The translations under genes were made by a program, and so were the position numbers. A DNA stretch of 64,000 nt, taken from contig NC_073348.2 of NCBI RefSeq assembly GCF_027580225.2, positions 27,145,501 through 27,209,500 on the forward strand. The letters are read 5' to 3'. Origin of the DNA: Misgurnus anguillicaudatus (lineage: Eukaryota > Chordata > Actinopteri > Cypriniformes > Cobitidae). The notes under the pieces were generated by a model, which saw only the letters and a list, made by a program, of their open reading frames with translations, had not been told where the DNA came from and ran no database searches. Of this stretch, positions 23,453 to 35,800 are shown one piece after another; within the stretch, counting starts at the first letter, position 1, and each line of letters begins with the position of its first letter.

Positions 23453-25990
23453 CGATAACTACTATATTAGCGTCCACACCACCAAATGATAACTTTATGC
23501 TAATTCGCACGTGATGCGCAGTAGCCAACTCGCACAGATAATTTACCTTTAATAGCATTAACTAATATTGTATATTTCTTTTATTAAAACGCTTGTAATT
23601 GTTCATGTGTCAATATAAATATGCTGTTTTTGATGCATTTACACAGCGGGGATAACCAGCAGATGTCCTCAACACGCGCCGTTTGTGTATCTCTAAACGG
23701 TGAATCTAGTAGTTTGTGTAATCTAACATTTTACCTTTTGGCGTAGTCAATGTAGTAGAAAAAAGCATTACAAAGTGATTTTCACAGCAACTGGATCAGC
23801 GCTGGATACCTGAGGTAAATTTATGTTATAACTAATGTTAGACCTCAGCAAACTTCTCCACGGTGTCATCTGTCATTTCAAATGCGCATGCACTTGAAGT
23901 TCAAATAGATTTATTTGGCTGTCAATGGTTTATCGTTCATCAGTTAGGAAAAAAAAGTTCAGGGAGTGATCCCAACGATATGATTCATAAAATATTTATT
24001 GTTAAAAAATCATCTGCAGGGAACATTCATGCTGTAATGAAAAAATGTTTAGATTGAATGCAATGAGATTAGCTTTGCATAAAATAGTCTGCCATTGCCA
24101 AGTGCATAATTGTAAATGGACAGAAATAAAAACAGAAAAAACTGTATTTGCCTCAAACAACCTCATCTCATCTGGACATGTTTATGATCAGGGTTCAACA
24201 GAGTCTCTGTTTCAACATGCACATGCAGTCGTTTGCAGCCCAATATTACCTCTATTATTCTGTACTGTTAAGACAAGGTCTCTATGAATATATCCTGTTT
24301 CTTTTCTTTGGAGTAAAGTTGTATGACTTTGGCACAATCTCGGGCAGGAAAGGATTAACTTATTGTAAATCTCATCTAAAAGCTTCGCTATATAAATGTT
24401 CACTGAGCTACAAACGTATCATAAAGCTGTGTTAGATACAGCACATCATTTGCCAGGTGGTTTACCAAAACTATATTTTAATGTCAGAACGAGCCATTAG
24501 AGGTTTGAATCAAACCAAATATGGAAGAAGGTGCTCATATATCTATTGTGTGTTCAGGGGGATTTTTATAGATCAAGTATTTATGTGGAAAGCTAACAGA
24601 GTGCCTAATGCATCTTGATTTATCTGAAAATTGTTATAACTTTGCTAAAAATAACACTAAGGTACAAATTTAAGGCATTAGATAAAAATTCAAACACACT
24701 GTAAAAAAATGCAGCATAAGGTTAAACAACTTAATTATGCAATTCAACCTACTTTTAAAGTTTTGATTTGTGATGAGTTGACATAACTTAGAAAAATAAG
24801 TTGAAATTGTTCAACTTAATTTGTTAAGTTAAAGTAACATAAAATATATGTTGATATCATTTAAAAACAGAATTCACATGTACGGATTGTCCGGTCGCCT
24901 TGTGCGATAATCCTGTCCTGCATAAAGGTTACATTACAAAACATTTTCTTGAAGTTTAGCATGTTTTGTATTTCATTGACTTCTATCAAAGCAATAATTC
25001 TTTGTGAGATGATTCGATGAGTGGAACAACATCGCTTGCAGCTATTATTTCAGTCTGCTTAAAAGTGTATGTGTTAATAGAAATGTTATGTTATGTCAGA
25101 CAATTGTCAAAGAAGAGAATTTCTGCAGGATTAACAAAACATAAAAGTGATTGCACATCTGCCCTAGCGATTTGCTATGGTAAAGTCAGCTGAAATAAAT
25201 TGATTTTTGGAAGGGATCTGGTGCTTTCCTCCACGAGAAACAGTCATTTTAATGTTTATAAATATTTGCTCCGTTGAGTTCCTGACTCATGTTTTTGACT
25301 GCCTGGAGAGATGGATTTAAGTTTAAAAATCTGGATTCAAGTTTTAAAAATATTTAAATAAATGTATAGGTCAAGTCTCCTGATGATGCTGTTGCTATTT
25401 TTTTCTTTTGTCTTTTTCAACTCCCACACCCTTTGGGAAACGGAAACATTGAGTCAGTAGAAAAACACACATGTCCGAATTCGAACAAGCTAAGATATCA
25501 CACTCTTTAAAAAAACAAAAACCTTGACTGTGTTATGTCACTTTCAAATACAAGAAGCCTCTACGAGTTTAAACTAAGATGCTTGATGAGACGCATAAAG
25601 CCCACCATGATGATGTCATCATGTATCATCCAAAATAAAGTGAAGTAAAACCATGCAGACCAAATGATTTATGAACTTCTTATGAAGATAAGATGTAAGG
25701 CTCTAGAAGTTCTTTGAAATTTTGGGTTGTGATTTGTGACCTTGCCTGTGAAAACCCAGCTAAAGTCATTTTTGTGGTTTAAAGTTTTCAACATAAAATC
25801 CTCCTACATAAAGTAAAAAATATTCTGTAAAAAATATAACCGTGATATCTTTAATACTGACTGATGAGTTATGCCCTTGATATCATAATTATGAGACTTT
25901 AGCCTGGTTTTCACAGACAGGGTCACATTTTTTGTCCTCCCTGAACTAAAAAATATGTGATCTGTAAGTTATGCAGCAAACATTTTTACA
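23453..25990. other. Intergenic stretch, mostly unrecognised
   Basis: No gene seen. It contains one copy of an AT-rich repeat at about 24697-24850 (CACTGTAAAAAAATGCAGCA...). A second family occurs at about 25740-25925 (GTGAAAACCCAGCTAAAGTC and the mirror GACTTTAGCCTGGTTTTCAC), also found near 42780-42905 and 44650-44765. Confidence 0.45.
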
Positions 25991-25997
25991 TTGTTTT

Positions 25998-26490
25998 AAA
26001 GGGGCCATGACATGAAAAAAATCAGACTTTTTTCCATGTGTAAGTGCTATAATTGGGTCCCCAGTGCTTGAAAATGTGAAAAAGATCGAACCAAAAACTT
26101 AGTTTTGGTAAACCATTTTCTGCAAGCACGTGAAAAATTAGGTAATTGAAATTTGGCTCTCCTTATGATGTCATAAGGGGATCTTATTATAATAATACCA
26201 CCCCTTAATCTGCACTATCTAACCACAGTTCTGCCATTTAGTGCAGAGAGAAAGAGCAAGAGAAAAAATTATTGACAGCACAATTGAGTTTGAATTTCAA
26301 CAAACCACCATCATTTGCACCATGCATTTAAAAACGGCACATTTTTGCACACACTTACAAAGTGGCAATTTTAACATGCTATAATAAATTATCTATATGA
26401 TATTTTGAGCTAAAACTTCATATAAGTGCTCTGGGGACACCAAAGATTTATTTGACATCTTAAAAAATTATTGTGACATGTCCCCTTTAA
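25998..26490. mobile_element. MITE with AAAGGGGaCATG ends, copy 1
   Basis: Left end TTTAAAGGGGCCATGACATG and right end GTGACATGTCCCCTTTAA are inverted. Interior landmarks are TTGGGTCCCCAGTGCTT and CTGGGGACACCAAAGATTTA. A second copy, in opposite orientation, lies at 56610-57379. Confidence 0.78.
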
Positions 26491-28675
26491 CTCATCAAAA
26501 TAATTTGAGCAGTTTTAACTTTTCTTTTTATGTATAGCAATTCGTCACAAATAAAGATTTAAAACAGTAAGCTAAAATGAATTGTACAGCCAATTTCATT
26601 ATACGTAAAAATATAAGTCAGCAAACAATTTATGATTTGTTTGTGAATTTGGGTGTTGCAGAAAGTTTGACTGAACTTTTGACAAATTACCCACCATACA
26701 CATAACTTACAGCTGAACATTCATATCTTTTTCAGTGACACATACATTTATCTTATTTCCTTGATGCAATAAAAAAAAAGAAATATGAAGTGTGATCTAC
26801 CATACTTTCTGGTTCGGCTCAGATGGTGTACTAATGAAAGAGAGTTATGGCAACTGATCAACAAATAAAGTCCTCTTAACCACTCAGTGAATAAGTTAAT
26901 TGAAATGTCATGCTTGTAAAAGTATACTGATGTTATTAAAATCCAAGGTCTTTATTAAAGAGTAAAAGGCTACGTTTCAGGAAATTGAAGAATATGTTTC
27001 ATCTAGCCCTTAACATTTTAGAAGCCAAAAATGAGTTATGGCAAGATATGGCTGTTTTAACCTCTCAGAGCTCTTCTCTTTCCTTCGACATGAGGCAACA
27101 TTAATCATCACTACAGCTGGACTGTCTGGAGAAAAAAAACATATCTCAGGTGAGTGTTATTTATAAAGAGATTGACAACACAGACATTGTAATAATTTAC
27201 AACCTCGCTAGATGCATTACTAGTCGTTGCAGGAATGTTATACTTGGCAATCCTTTAACCTGCTGATGAAGAAATGAAGATGAAGGTTAATGAAGTGTTC
27301 ATCAATGGTGAAAAATTAGTTTTGCTGGTAGTTGCTTGGCTCATCTCATCTCACAGTCGTACACATCATGTGACTAATCACTGCAAACATGATACTGATT
27401 GGCTGAACATGCAGTATGGCTGCTTTTGAATGTTTATGTACACTATAAAAAATGCGGCATGAAGTTGGGCCCTGTCCCAAATGACACACTCCGGACTTGT
27501 GGACTTCCTCACAGTACACACTTTGATAACATCATGTAGTGCAGACTTTAGGGACCCTTGACACGACTTAAGGGCACTGATGCAAAGGGGGCACTGATGA
27601 ACACACTTCAGAGCTTAAAAATTACAAATGGGACACCCTACGGACTCGTAGAGTAAGCGAGCACGCGCAATTTAAGACCACAAGACCAAAAGTCCAAATG
27701 AATTGTGCCATTTGGGACAGGGCCTTGGTTTTGCAAGTCAATGCAACCTAGTATTTTATGTTTTGACCTCTGATAAGTTAACATAACTTACTTAAATGAG
27801 TTGAAATTGTTTAAATTTAATATAACATAAAAATATATGTTAATTTGACAAAAATGCTGAATTTTGCTGCCCGATTGGCTGTCCATGCTAACCAGCCAAT
27901 CTTAAAACAATTTTCAAAGATTGGAGGTCAGATGCCAAGTTTTCTCTATTACTCCACAAATATAAATTTCTAAAATTACAACAATTAACTCATTCTGACT
28001 GTCATTTAACTGTGCGCTTGTAAAAATATTATTAGTTTGAATGAAATTGAGTTTGACTCACAATCATTACTTAATGGCTAAAAGATGATTATCCTCATTA
28101 AAAATGGAATCATATTTCTTTAGCCTGGATGGAAGAGTTACACAGTTGAAGGACGAAATAACTTCATATGAAAAACCTCCTATAGCTGCTTGCTGCTTTA
28201 GGAAAATAAAAAGCAAATGAGAAATTCAATGGAAATGATGCAATGATTTCCTCATGAACTAGAAAACAGACCTCTGCCATCTGTGTAAATCTCATCGGGC
28301 CTCATTCTTCATAAATTGTTTGTAGCATTATTTTCTTTCAGTTCAATACAGCAATTTTACACAGAAATACATTTGCCTTCATTGTGTGGATTTTGTCGAC
28401 AAAGTGACAATCTTTTCCATCATCCGAAAAAAGAAAATAATATTCTTTACAAACAAAAATGAACATATTTCTTGTTTCCATGAAGAAACATTTTGCAATA
28501 TAATTGTGAAATAGTGAAATAGATATTTTACAGCACTGTCTAATACAATAACATACCAGTATGAAAAGTGAAATTATTACTAACAAGTATTGTAAAAAAT
28601 ATATTGAGGACCTCACACAGAGACAAATGAGTTGTCACCAGTGGTCTCCAACATGATGCCCGTGGACCAGTGATC
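26491..28675. other. Intergenic stretch with one nested MITE
   Basis: AT-rich, no gene. It holds a second copy of the CACTATAAAAAATG repeat at about 27441-27840, split by the MITE at 27470-27726. The remainder (26500-27430 and 27850-28670) shows nothing recognisable. Confidence 0.45.
27470..27726. mobile_element. MITE with GGCCCTGTCCCAAATG ends
   Basis: The left end GGCCCTGTCCCAAATGACAC and the right end TGCCATTTGGGACAGGGCC are inverted repeats about 16 bp long. The interior is CpG- and CACTT-rich with no frame. It interrupts an older AT-rich repeat. Confidence 0.78.
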
Positions 28676-29025
28676 TTAAAGGTGCAGTGTGTAATTTTTA
28701 GAAGGATCTCTTGACAGAAATGCAAAATAATATACAAAACTATATTATCAGGTGTGTATAAAAACCTTTCATAATGAACCGTTATGTGTTTATTACCTTA
28801 AAACGAGACCTTTTTATCTACATACACTGAAGGACCCCTTACATGGAAGTCGCCATTTTTCTGCAGAAGCCCTTAACAGACATTTTTTTACTAAGTTGTC
28901 CGGTGGCGGCTACCATAGCTTCTCTATGTGTTTCAAAAGCGTGGGGTGAGCTGTGGACTAAGCCGTTGGTTGCAATTCGCAACCTCACCACTAGATGCCG
29001 CTAAAATTTACACACTGCAGCTTTA
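28676..29025. mobile_element. MITE with AAAGGTGCAGTGTGTAA ends
   Basis: Left end TTAAAGGTGCAGTGTGTAAT and right end ATTTACACACTGCAGCTTTAA are inverted. The interior includes ATGGAAGTCGCCATTTTTCT and CACCACTAGATGCCGC. The sequence is familiar as a high-copy zebrafish repeat. Non-coding. Confidence 0.78.
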
Positions 29026-29950
29026 ATATTCGCACAAACCTTTTTGCACCAAATATGCACCAAACCTGCACAAACACCATGTGTAGCCCATACACTGCGT
29101 CATTCAATGATGATGATCCAACTTGAGACACATTCAGATCAATCTGTCTAACTGTCTTAATGTGTCTGCAATCCAAAAGATATAGATAACAATGCAAAGG
29201 CCTTACTTAAAAGAGTTACATGTATACACATTCAATACAGGCTATAAGCCTTTAAGCATCTAAACACATACAGTGCCCATCAATCTTTTTGCCGATGAAA
29301 TATTATCTCACTGAAATCTATATTGGAATATGGCCATTATTATACGTTTAAGAGACAAGCTATTGAGTAATAAATCTTGACTTTATTATAGTGTTATAAA
29401 AAGACATTAGTTATTGCATAAACGTTGAAATCAAAATCTGTGGAAAAAAATGACTCAATAATGTTTATCGTGTGTGTACATGGTTACAAAACATGCTGAA
29501 ACCCAACTTCATTGTAATGGGGCTCACTTTCTAAATGAACCATAAGTCATGTTGTAATTAAAATATAGTAATGTGATGTATATTGTTTATTCAATGCCTA
29601 TTCTACATCATTCTGCCCTATGTCACTGTGGGCAATTCAAACATTTCTGTCTTGACTATGGCCTGACTCGCCAACTAGGCCTGCTTTCAGATGGTGACTC
29701 ATGTTGTGAGATTGAAAATAAGCTCAGTCAATGAATTTAGGTGAACATGCGCCTGTGGTGCAACAGAGATCTTTACCCAGCCTGAACTCAGAAGAATTAG
29801 TACAGATTTTATGAGTTGGCTAATTCGCATGAAGTAAATTGTACAATTATCATAAAAACATTAACGAAAACCTCACCCTTAACCGCAATGTCACAGGGGC
29901 AAAAACAAATCATAAAAAATGTGTTTGTACAAATTAATATGAAGTAGCCA
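29026..29950. other. Intergenic, nothing recognised
   Basis: About 0.9 kb of AT-rich sequence without open frames of interest, repeats or RNA-like structure. Confidence 0.4.
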
Positions 29951-29951
29951 C

Positions 29952-30525
29952 TAGGGGTGTAACAATCCATATATATGGATCCGATGCATCGATGCTACAC
30001 GTAAAAAATCCACGTCCTCATTCCTTGACGTAACGTCCTTCTACGCATTTCCGCCAAAGCGCACATTTTTGTTTATTTTCTTCTGCTAGCTTTATTTTTT
30101 AGATTTAATACTACCACACCATTATCACTATTGCACATTTTGGCACAAAATACTGAAAGACTTTGACTGTTGCCATATAAGCTTAATTTTATGTGACATT
30201 TTGTCCCTCATTATTCATTTTCTTTGTTTAAAAAATTTTATTTTTGTTCGTTTGTTGTTGTAAATGTTCTAATTGAGACAGAGATTGTGCCATTTTTAAA
30301 GAGTTTAATTAAATGTTCAAGTTATATATTGGTTGCATTTGTACGTAAAAATCTTAACTGCTTAACTAGGCACGCAACATAAAATATCGCCAAATTAATC
30401 GAAACGGATCGAATCGTAATTGCATAGAAAAAGTTTTGATGTATCAACAAAAATTGCATTGCTGTTGGCGAAAATCGATTTCGTATTTGAATCTTAATGA
30501 ACTGTCCGATTTACACCCCTATTAG
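29952..30525. mobile_element. Non-autonomous hAT-like element, TAGGGGTGTAA ends
   Basis: Left end CTAGGGGTGTAACAATCC and right end GATTTACACCCCTATTAG are inverted. The subterminal sequence GATGCATCGATGC is typical of this repeat type. The inside is AT-rich and non-coding. The superfamily is inferred from the end sequence. Confidence 0.65.
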
Positions 30526-32380
30526 CCACCTCATAATACGTTCGAATTGCCATGAGATAGTGATACTTTACATTATAACATCATCAGATTAACAAACAGA
30601 AACAGGAGGTTTAGTGTGGTATGAGAAATTAACTAACAAATCAATATTAAATGATCTTTATAAAGGATAGATAACATTTTGATATGTAAATTAGACCTTG
30701 TGACCTCATAGTTGACTCACTAAACTTATAATCTCTATTGAACTCACTATATGTATAGCTTCTGTAACAACGCCATCTTGAACTTTCGATTCATGAGAGA
30801 GTTTTTAACGTAGTGAGTCTTGGTTGCCATGGGTATGTTGTGCAGTGACTCCAAAATGGTGTTGTTACCAGAAGCTAGTTATTATAGTTCATAATGTTTA
30901 AAATATGGATATCTTTCTTAAAAAATTGGATCGATTACACGCAAAAGACCTTTATTAACCTCTTGGAGCCGTGCGGATTACTTCTGTGAAGGATGGATGC
31001 ACTTTTTTGGGCTTCAATGCCAAAAGATTCCCTGATCCCTGTTTTCTACAATTATAAGCTTGTAAAAGAGAGGACATTTACTAAAATAACTCCAAATGTG
31101 TTTGTCTAAAAGATGATGGACATATTTATCTCAGATTGCTTTTGAAATTTGGCTAGAGTATCGCTTTAAGGATCTATTATGTACCTTTGAAGGTATAGTT
31201 AAGTGTTTTGTACCCCTAAATTTTAACTGATACAAAATTGTTCCTTAGGTACACCATTGGTGTCCTTAAGGTATAACATTGTACCCCCAAAGGCAATTTT
31301 TTAACGTGTTTTATAAGATACCTATAATGGTACAATATTGAACCTTTGAGGGTACCACCACAGAGACAAAAAAGGTACAGTAAAATCCAAATTATTGTAA
31401 CTGCTCATTGATAAAAGGGTAAAATAATTGCTATCATTTATCCTCACATGTGTACTTGGTTCCCTCTTTTCGTTTTTAGGGCAAGAGCAAAACATTTCTG
31501 CCCTGATGGAAAAACACAGTGTTTCACAGTAGGGGACATTAAATGCTTATGCGAATCATAATGCTCGAAAACAAAGACACACAGACAAGATTTAATTGAA
31601 AGAAAAAAATTGAGAGTTTAGAGACACAAAGGAGAAAGAAAAAGTATTGAACACTGCTTCATTATGTGAACGTCAAACTCACACCATTCAGAAACTTCAA
31701 AAGACCTCCTTTGCCGACAAGATGAAATTCACAAACAAGTACAGTTTCACTCTTTATACGGCATATCATTGAACCTTTGGTTTATTTCAGCAAAGACAAA
31801 AAAGAATAAAGATCTCTTTATGATAAGTATTTATACACAGAAAAGAAACATCTGCTACTATTCAAAATGCTGAAGAGCAATAGTTTTGGCATCCCCTAGA
31901 AGTTAAAATCTAGTCAGACACCCAATGCTTGCATATTCATATTGATTCATTCAAATGAACTCTTCTTGGCAGCGTCAGCTTGTTAGCTAAGCACACTGTC
32001 TCCTGCTGTTTCTTAATGTTCATGTTTTCTACCGTACAGAACAAATCCTCACCCTTACGGTTGATTTTTGGCAACTTCTTTAAGGAAATTACGAGGAACA
32101 CTCAACAAATTAAATATATAACACTGTAGTTTGCAGCCAAATGGTCACCGAAATACACCCTGTACAGCCAGGGAGATATTTTGCAGTGAATGTGTGTTCA
32201 TACCACACGATCATTCAGAAACATTGTGTCAATTTCTCATTAATGACATGAGTGCAGGTTGGATTTATTTAATCTCAGAGAAAAGAAACCCCTACAATGT
32301 ATTAACTTGGATAGTGATAGCATACATCCTTAGATGCTACTCCTTCAGTCATTTTGCAATAACTGTAGCTCTTAGCCAGG
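30526..32380. other. Intergenic stretch
   Basis: No gene. A short region at 31185-31380 is built from variants of GGTACA/TGTACC (for example TTCCTTAGGTACACCATTGG) and looks like a local degenerate repeat. The rest is unrecognised AT-rich sequence. Confidence 0.4.
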
Positions 32381-34618
32381 AGGTTGTGTCATCAGATGGT
32401 TACCAACTATCATTGAGTGTTTCGACCCTGACCATAACACTCTCCTTTTGGCGGGTCAGCAGTGGTGGCCAGACACTACTCACTCCCTCCTGGCTGCCAG
32501 CTCGACTCCTCCCTCTATTCCCTCGACTGCTAGGACTTTGTCATGGCGCCATCTGTATCTGCCCTGAGCAAGTGCTGTGCTGCAACCTGTCAAGACATGG
32601 GCCATTGTTCCTTTCTTCCTGCAGAGCTTGCACAGAGGGTCTTCCCTTAACCCCCATCTGTGGAGGTTTACAGGGGAAGGAAGTGTGTCAAACGGCCCTC
32701 AGTAAAAAGGATATTCGGTATGGCTCCAGCCTCCAGAGATCATTCTATTACACTTTCCGCTTAGGGAGATCCCACCGAGTCCAGGCACCCTGGGATCCAA
32801 GTTACACTGCCTTTGCCCTTCTTCGCTCTTCCTCTAAATCCCTTACTTCTGCCTGGATCATGGCTTTCCTTTCCACCGAATTGGCTTTCCCCCATATATG
32901 AAAGTGGGACATACCTAGGCCTTGCCGTCCTACACAGGGTGCTCCAATGATATCTTTGAGCTTTAAGTTCCCTCCAGCTAGGGCTAGCGAAGCAGTGGCA
33001 TCCCACTTCCGTCCTGACCTTGTTCTTATACCTGCTTCACTGATTTTCCTATCTCTGGATTTTCTGAACGTCATGGCCACCCTACACTTGGCTACTTGAA
33101 ACTCCTCAACCACAGAAGAGAGAGGTAGCTGAAGTTGCCCTGATCTGATGTATAGCCCAACTGATGTAAAACTAGGTGGAATTCCAAGCCACTTTCTAAG
33201 GTGTTTATTGATCTTACACTCTACCCCTTCCGCTGCAGTGAGAGGGACATCAAATACAGTCAGTAGCCACATCAGTCTGTGGAGCAGGCCATGTTGATAC
33301 AGCCATGCTTTGAATTTGCCTGGAAGTCTAGATATTTCTATTTTCTTCAGCCACAGCTCTGCTTGCTTTTCAGTGGTGCGGACATTGTTGTGGTCCTTTA
33401 GTGACTCATCATACCACTTCTCCAAATACTTAATCGGGTTATCTTTAATAGAGGGAATGGTCTCACCTTGTATGTCCAGGTTGTACTTGAAGGAGATGAT
33501 GCCCTTCCTGATTATCAAGCTTCTTGATTTCTTTGCCTTGAATGTCATTCTGGCCCATGTCGCCATCTCTTCAAGTTTCGCTAAGACCCACCGGGCCTGA
33601 ACATGGGAAGACGTTGTGATTGTAAGATCATCCATGTAACCTCTAAGAGCGGGTTGCAGGATCCCTGAGTCCATCTTTGGGCCTCTGGTTTCCTTTTCTC
33701 CTGCCTTGATGATAAGGTTCATGCCCATGATAAACAGGATCAGGGATACTGTACACCCTCTGACAATCCCATTTCCAAGGTGCTGCCACTGAGTGATGAA
33801 ATCCTTTGTCTTAAAGCGGAGCTGGATTCCCTTCAGGTAGGTGCTAATCATTGTCCTGATATGATCTGGGATGTGGTAGTATTGTAGAGCTGTCCGGATT
33901 AGATCATGAGGGATGGTTCCAAAGGCATTGGCGAGGTCCAGCCAGACTACGGTCAAGTCCCCTTTCCTCATCCTGGCCTCATGTATCATCTGGCTGAGGG
34001 CTCCTGTATGTTCCAGGCACCCTGCAAAGCCTGAGATTCCCCCCTTTTGGAACGAGGTGTTGAGATATCCATTTTCGATCATGTATGTAGTCATTCTTTT
34101 TGTCACCACTGAGAAGAAGATCTTACACTCTGTGCTGAGCAAAGAGATGGTTTTGAATTGGCCAATACTCACTGAGCCTTCCTCTTTAGAAACAAAGCAG
34201 TTTTCAGCCTTCTGCCAGCTTAATGGAACAGACCCTTTCTTCCAGACCCTTTTAAATAGCTTCCAGAGGCAGCAGAGGAGATCTGGACATTTCCTGTACA
34301 CCCCGTAGGGAATACCACTGGGGCCTGGGGCTGAAGCAGCTCTAGCTTTTTTCACCACCTCCTGGATTTCCTTCCACGTTGGTTCGTTGGCATTGAATGT
34401 GCTGGAGGGGTGGTCAGCTGCCCCAACTTCTGGGTTTTCGTTCAGTTCAAGGCCACCGTACGGATCACTATGTGTCTCTTTGAAAAATGCCTCCACCTCT
34501 TCCTTGGGGCTACTCAGGCTCCCAGATCTTGCTTCTCCCAGTAAGGATCTGGTGAAGTCATAGGGATCTTTTGTAAACTGAGCCCTCCTTTTGCGTTGCC
34601 AGTTTTCCTTGTGCTATT
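32380..34618 (-). mobile_element. 5'-truncated LINE of the R2/NeSL/HERO type
   Basis: Non-LTR retrotransposon fragment on the minus strand. It opens at about 34616 with HKENWQRKRRAQFTKDPYDF (no start codon, so truncated on the 5' side). It contains a full reverse transcriptase and ends in a C-x2-C-x7-H-x4-C zinc-knuckle-like motif near 32590-32640. That motif, plus the RT style, points to the restriction-like-endonuclease group of LINEs. The endonuclease itself is not recognisable. The lower border is approximate. Confidence 0.78.
32802..34496 (-). pseudogene. Reverse transcriptase of the LINE, open 564-residue part
   Basis: The frame actually continues upstream of its first Met (to 34616). 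RT landmarks in order: APGPSGIPYGVYRKCPDLL, WLDLANAFGTIPHDLI (motif A Asp), GIVRGCTVSLILF (motif B), RGYMDDLTI (motif C with the YMDD catalytic Asp pair), then WARMTFKAKKSRSL (motif D). Thumb and linker sequences follow (LPGKFKAWLYQHGLLHRLMW). After the stop at 32802 the same protein can be followed through further stops (GAWTRWDLPKRKV then two stops, NDLWRLEPYRIS) and a frameshift to PLCKLCRKKGTMAHVLTGC. It is inactive as a whole, though the RT core is intact. Confidence 0.85.
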
Positions 34619-35019
34619 AAATGAATAATAACATTGAAGCTAAATCAGTCTGAGGTGAATAAATAAGTCTGCGTTTCTTTGTTTCTGTAAACATACAAAT
34701 CACACAAGGATTATAAACAGCAGGCTGTGACTAGTTTTGCAGATGAAAGAAATTTTTTGTCTGTGTTGCGCATACACGATTTATTTTCTAGGTGGGACGA
34801 TCTTATCTATCTATCAGATGTACTAAAATCACCCTGAAGTTAAACACATCTATCAACTGTCATCAGATCTTTTCTATTTGCGCCAACTAGCCATGACTAG
34901 CATGTGTTCATAGTCATACATGCATGTATGTGTTCATTGACGAATGGGTGTGTGGCTTTAAAACATGTCAAGAATGTTTATTCAAAAAAAAACAGTAAAA
35001 ATTTCAACCAAAGCTCTTT

Positions 35020-35800
35020 TTACTCAGTTTTGAGTGAAAACTGAGACCTCTGGCTGCATTTTAAGTCCATAAGAGCTGCGACCCAACACATTTTTTTGAA
35101 TCTCCATAAAGATGCAACTTGTTGAGATTAAAACAGATGTTATTGGCAATATTGTCAAAATTAGGCATGATATTTTAAAGTCCTCAAAGTTTTTAATGTT
35201 TTATATGTCTATGTGGTATATTTAATATACTTTAACTCCACTTTTTTTTGAAAATATGCTCATTTGCCAGCCTATTTAAAACTTGACTCATATGTAGTTA
35301 CATCATGTACTAAGACCGACAGAAAATTAAAAGTTGTGATTTTCTAGGCAGATATGGTTAGGAACTATACTCTCATTAGGGCATAATAATCAAGGACTTT
35401 GCTGACGTAACATGGCTGCAGGAGGCGCAATGATATTATGTAGGGCCCAAAAATAGTCCCCTGCTATTGAAAGATAAGGGGACTATTTTCGGAATCAGAG
35501 TATAGTTTCTAGCCATATATGCCTAGAAAATCGCAACTTTTAATTTTCTGTCGGTCTTAGTACACGATGTAACTACACAAGATTAAGTTTAAAATAGGAA
35601 AAATATCAAAACTCTCAATATTTTTGAGTGTGATGCTAATAGTCTAATCAGATTCAATGGATTGTGCTAAGCTATGCTAAAAGTGGTACCACCAGACCCA
35701 GAGATTAGCTGAATGGATTCCAAAACAGTAATAATCAAACGTTTAACTCTAAGGGAGCTGGAAAAAGAGCATCGCACTGCTCACACGTGCAGTGTAAATA
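35020..35800. mobile_element. Non-autonomous repeat with internal inverted arms
   Basis: Two arms of about 90 bp mirror each other: CTAAGACCGACAGAAAATTA at 35311 and TAATTTTCTGTCGGTCTTAG at 35541, each next to GATTTTCTAGGCAGATATGG or its mirror. Flanks such as GTGGTACCACCAGACCCAGA at 35682 are familiar as part of a high-copy cyprinid repeat. The short frame at 35713-35931 (MDSKTVIIKRLTLRE) arises from this repeat and is not taken as a gene. Confidence 0.6.

Noticed and set aside
32131..32901. 256-residue plus-strand frame
   Set aside because: Antisense to the LINE; the minus strand shows the CCHC motif and RT-linked sequence.
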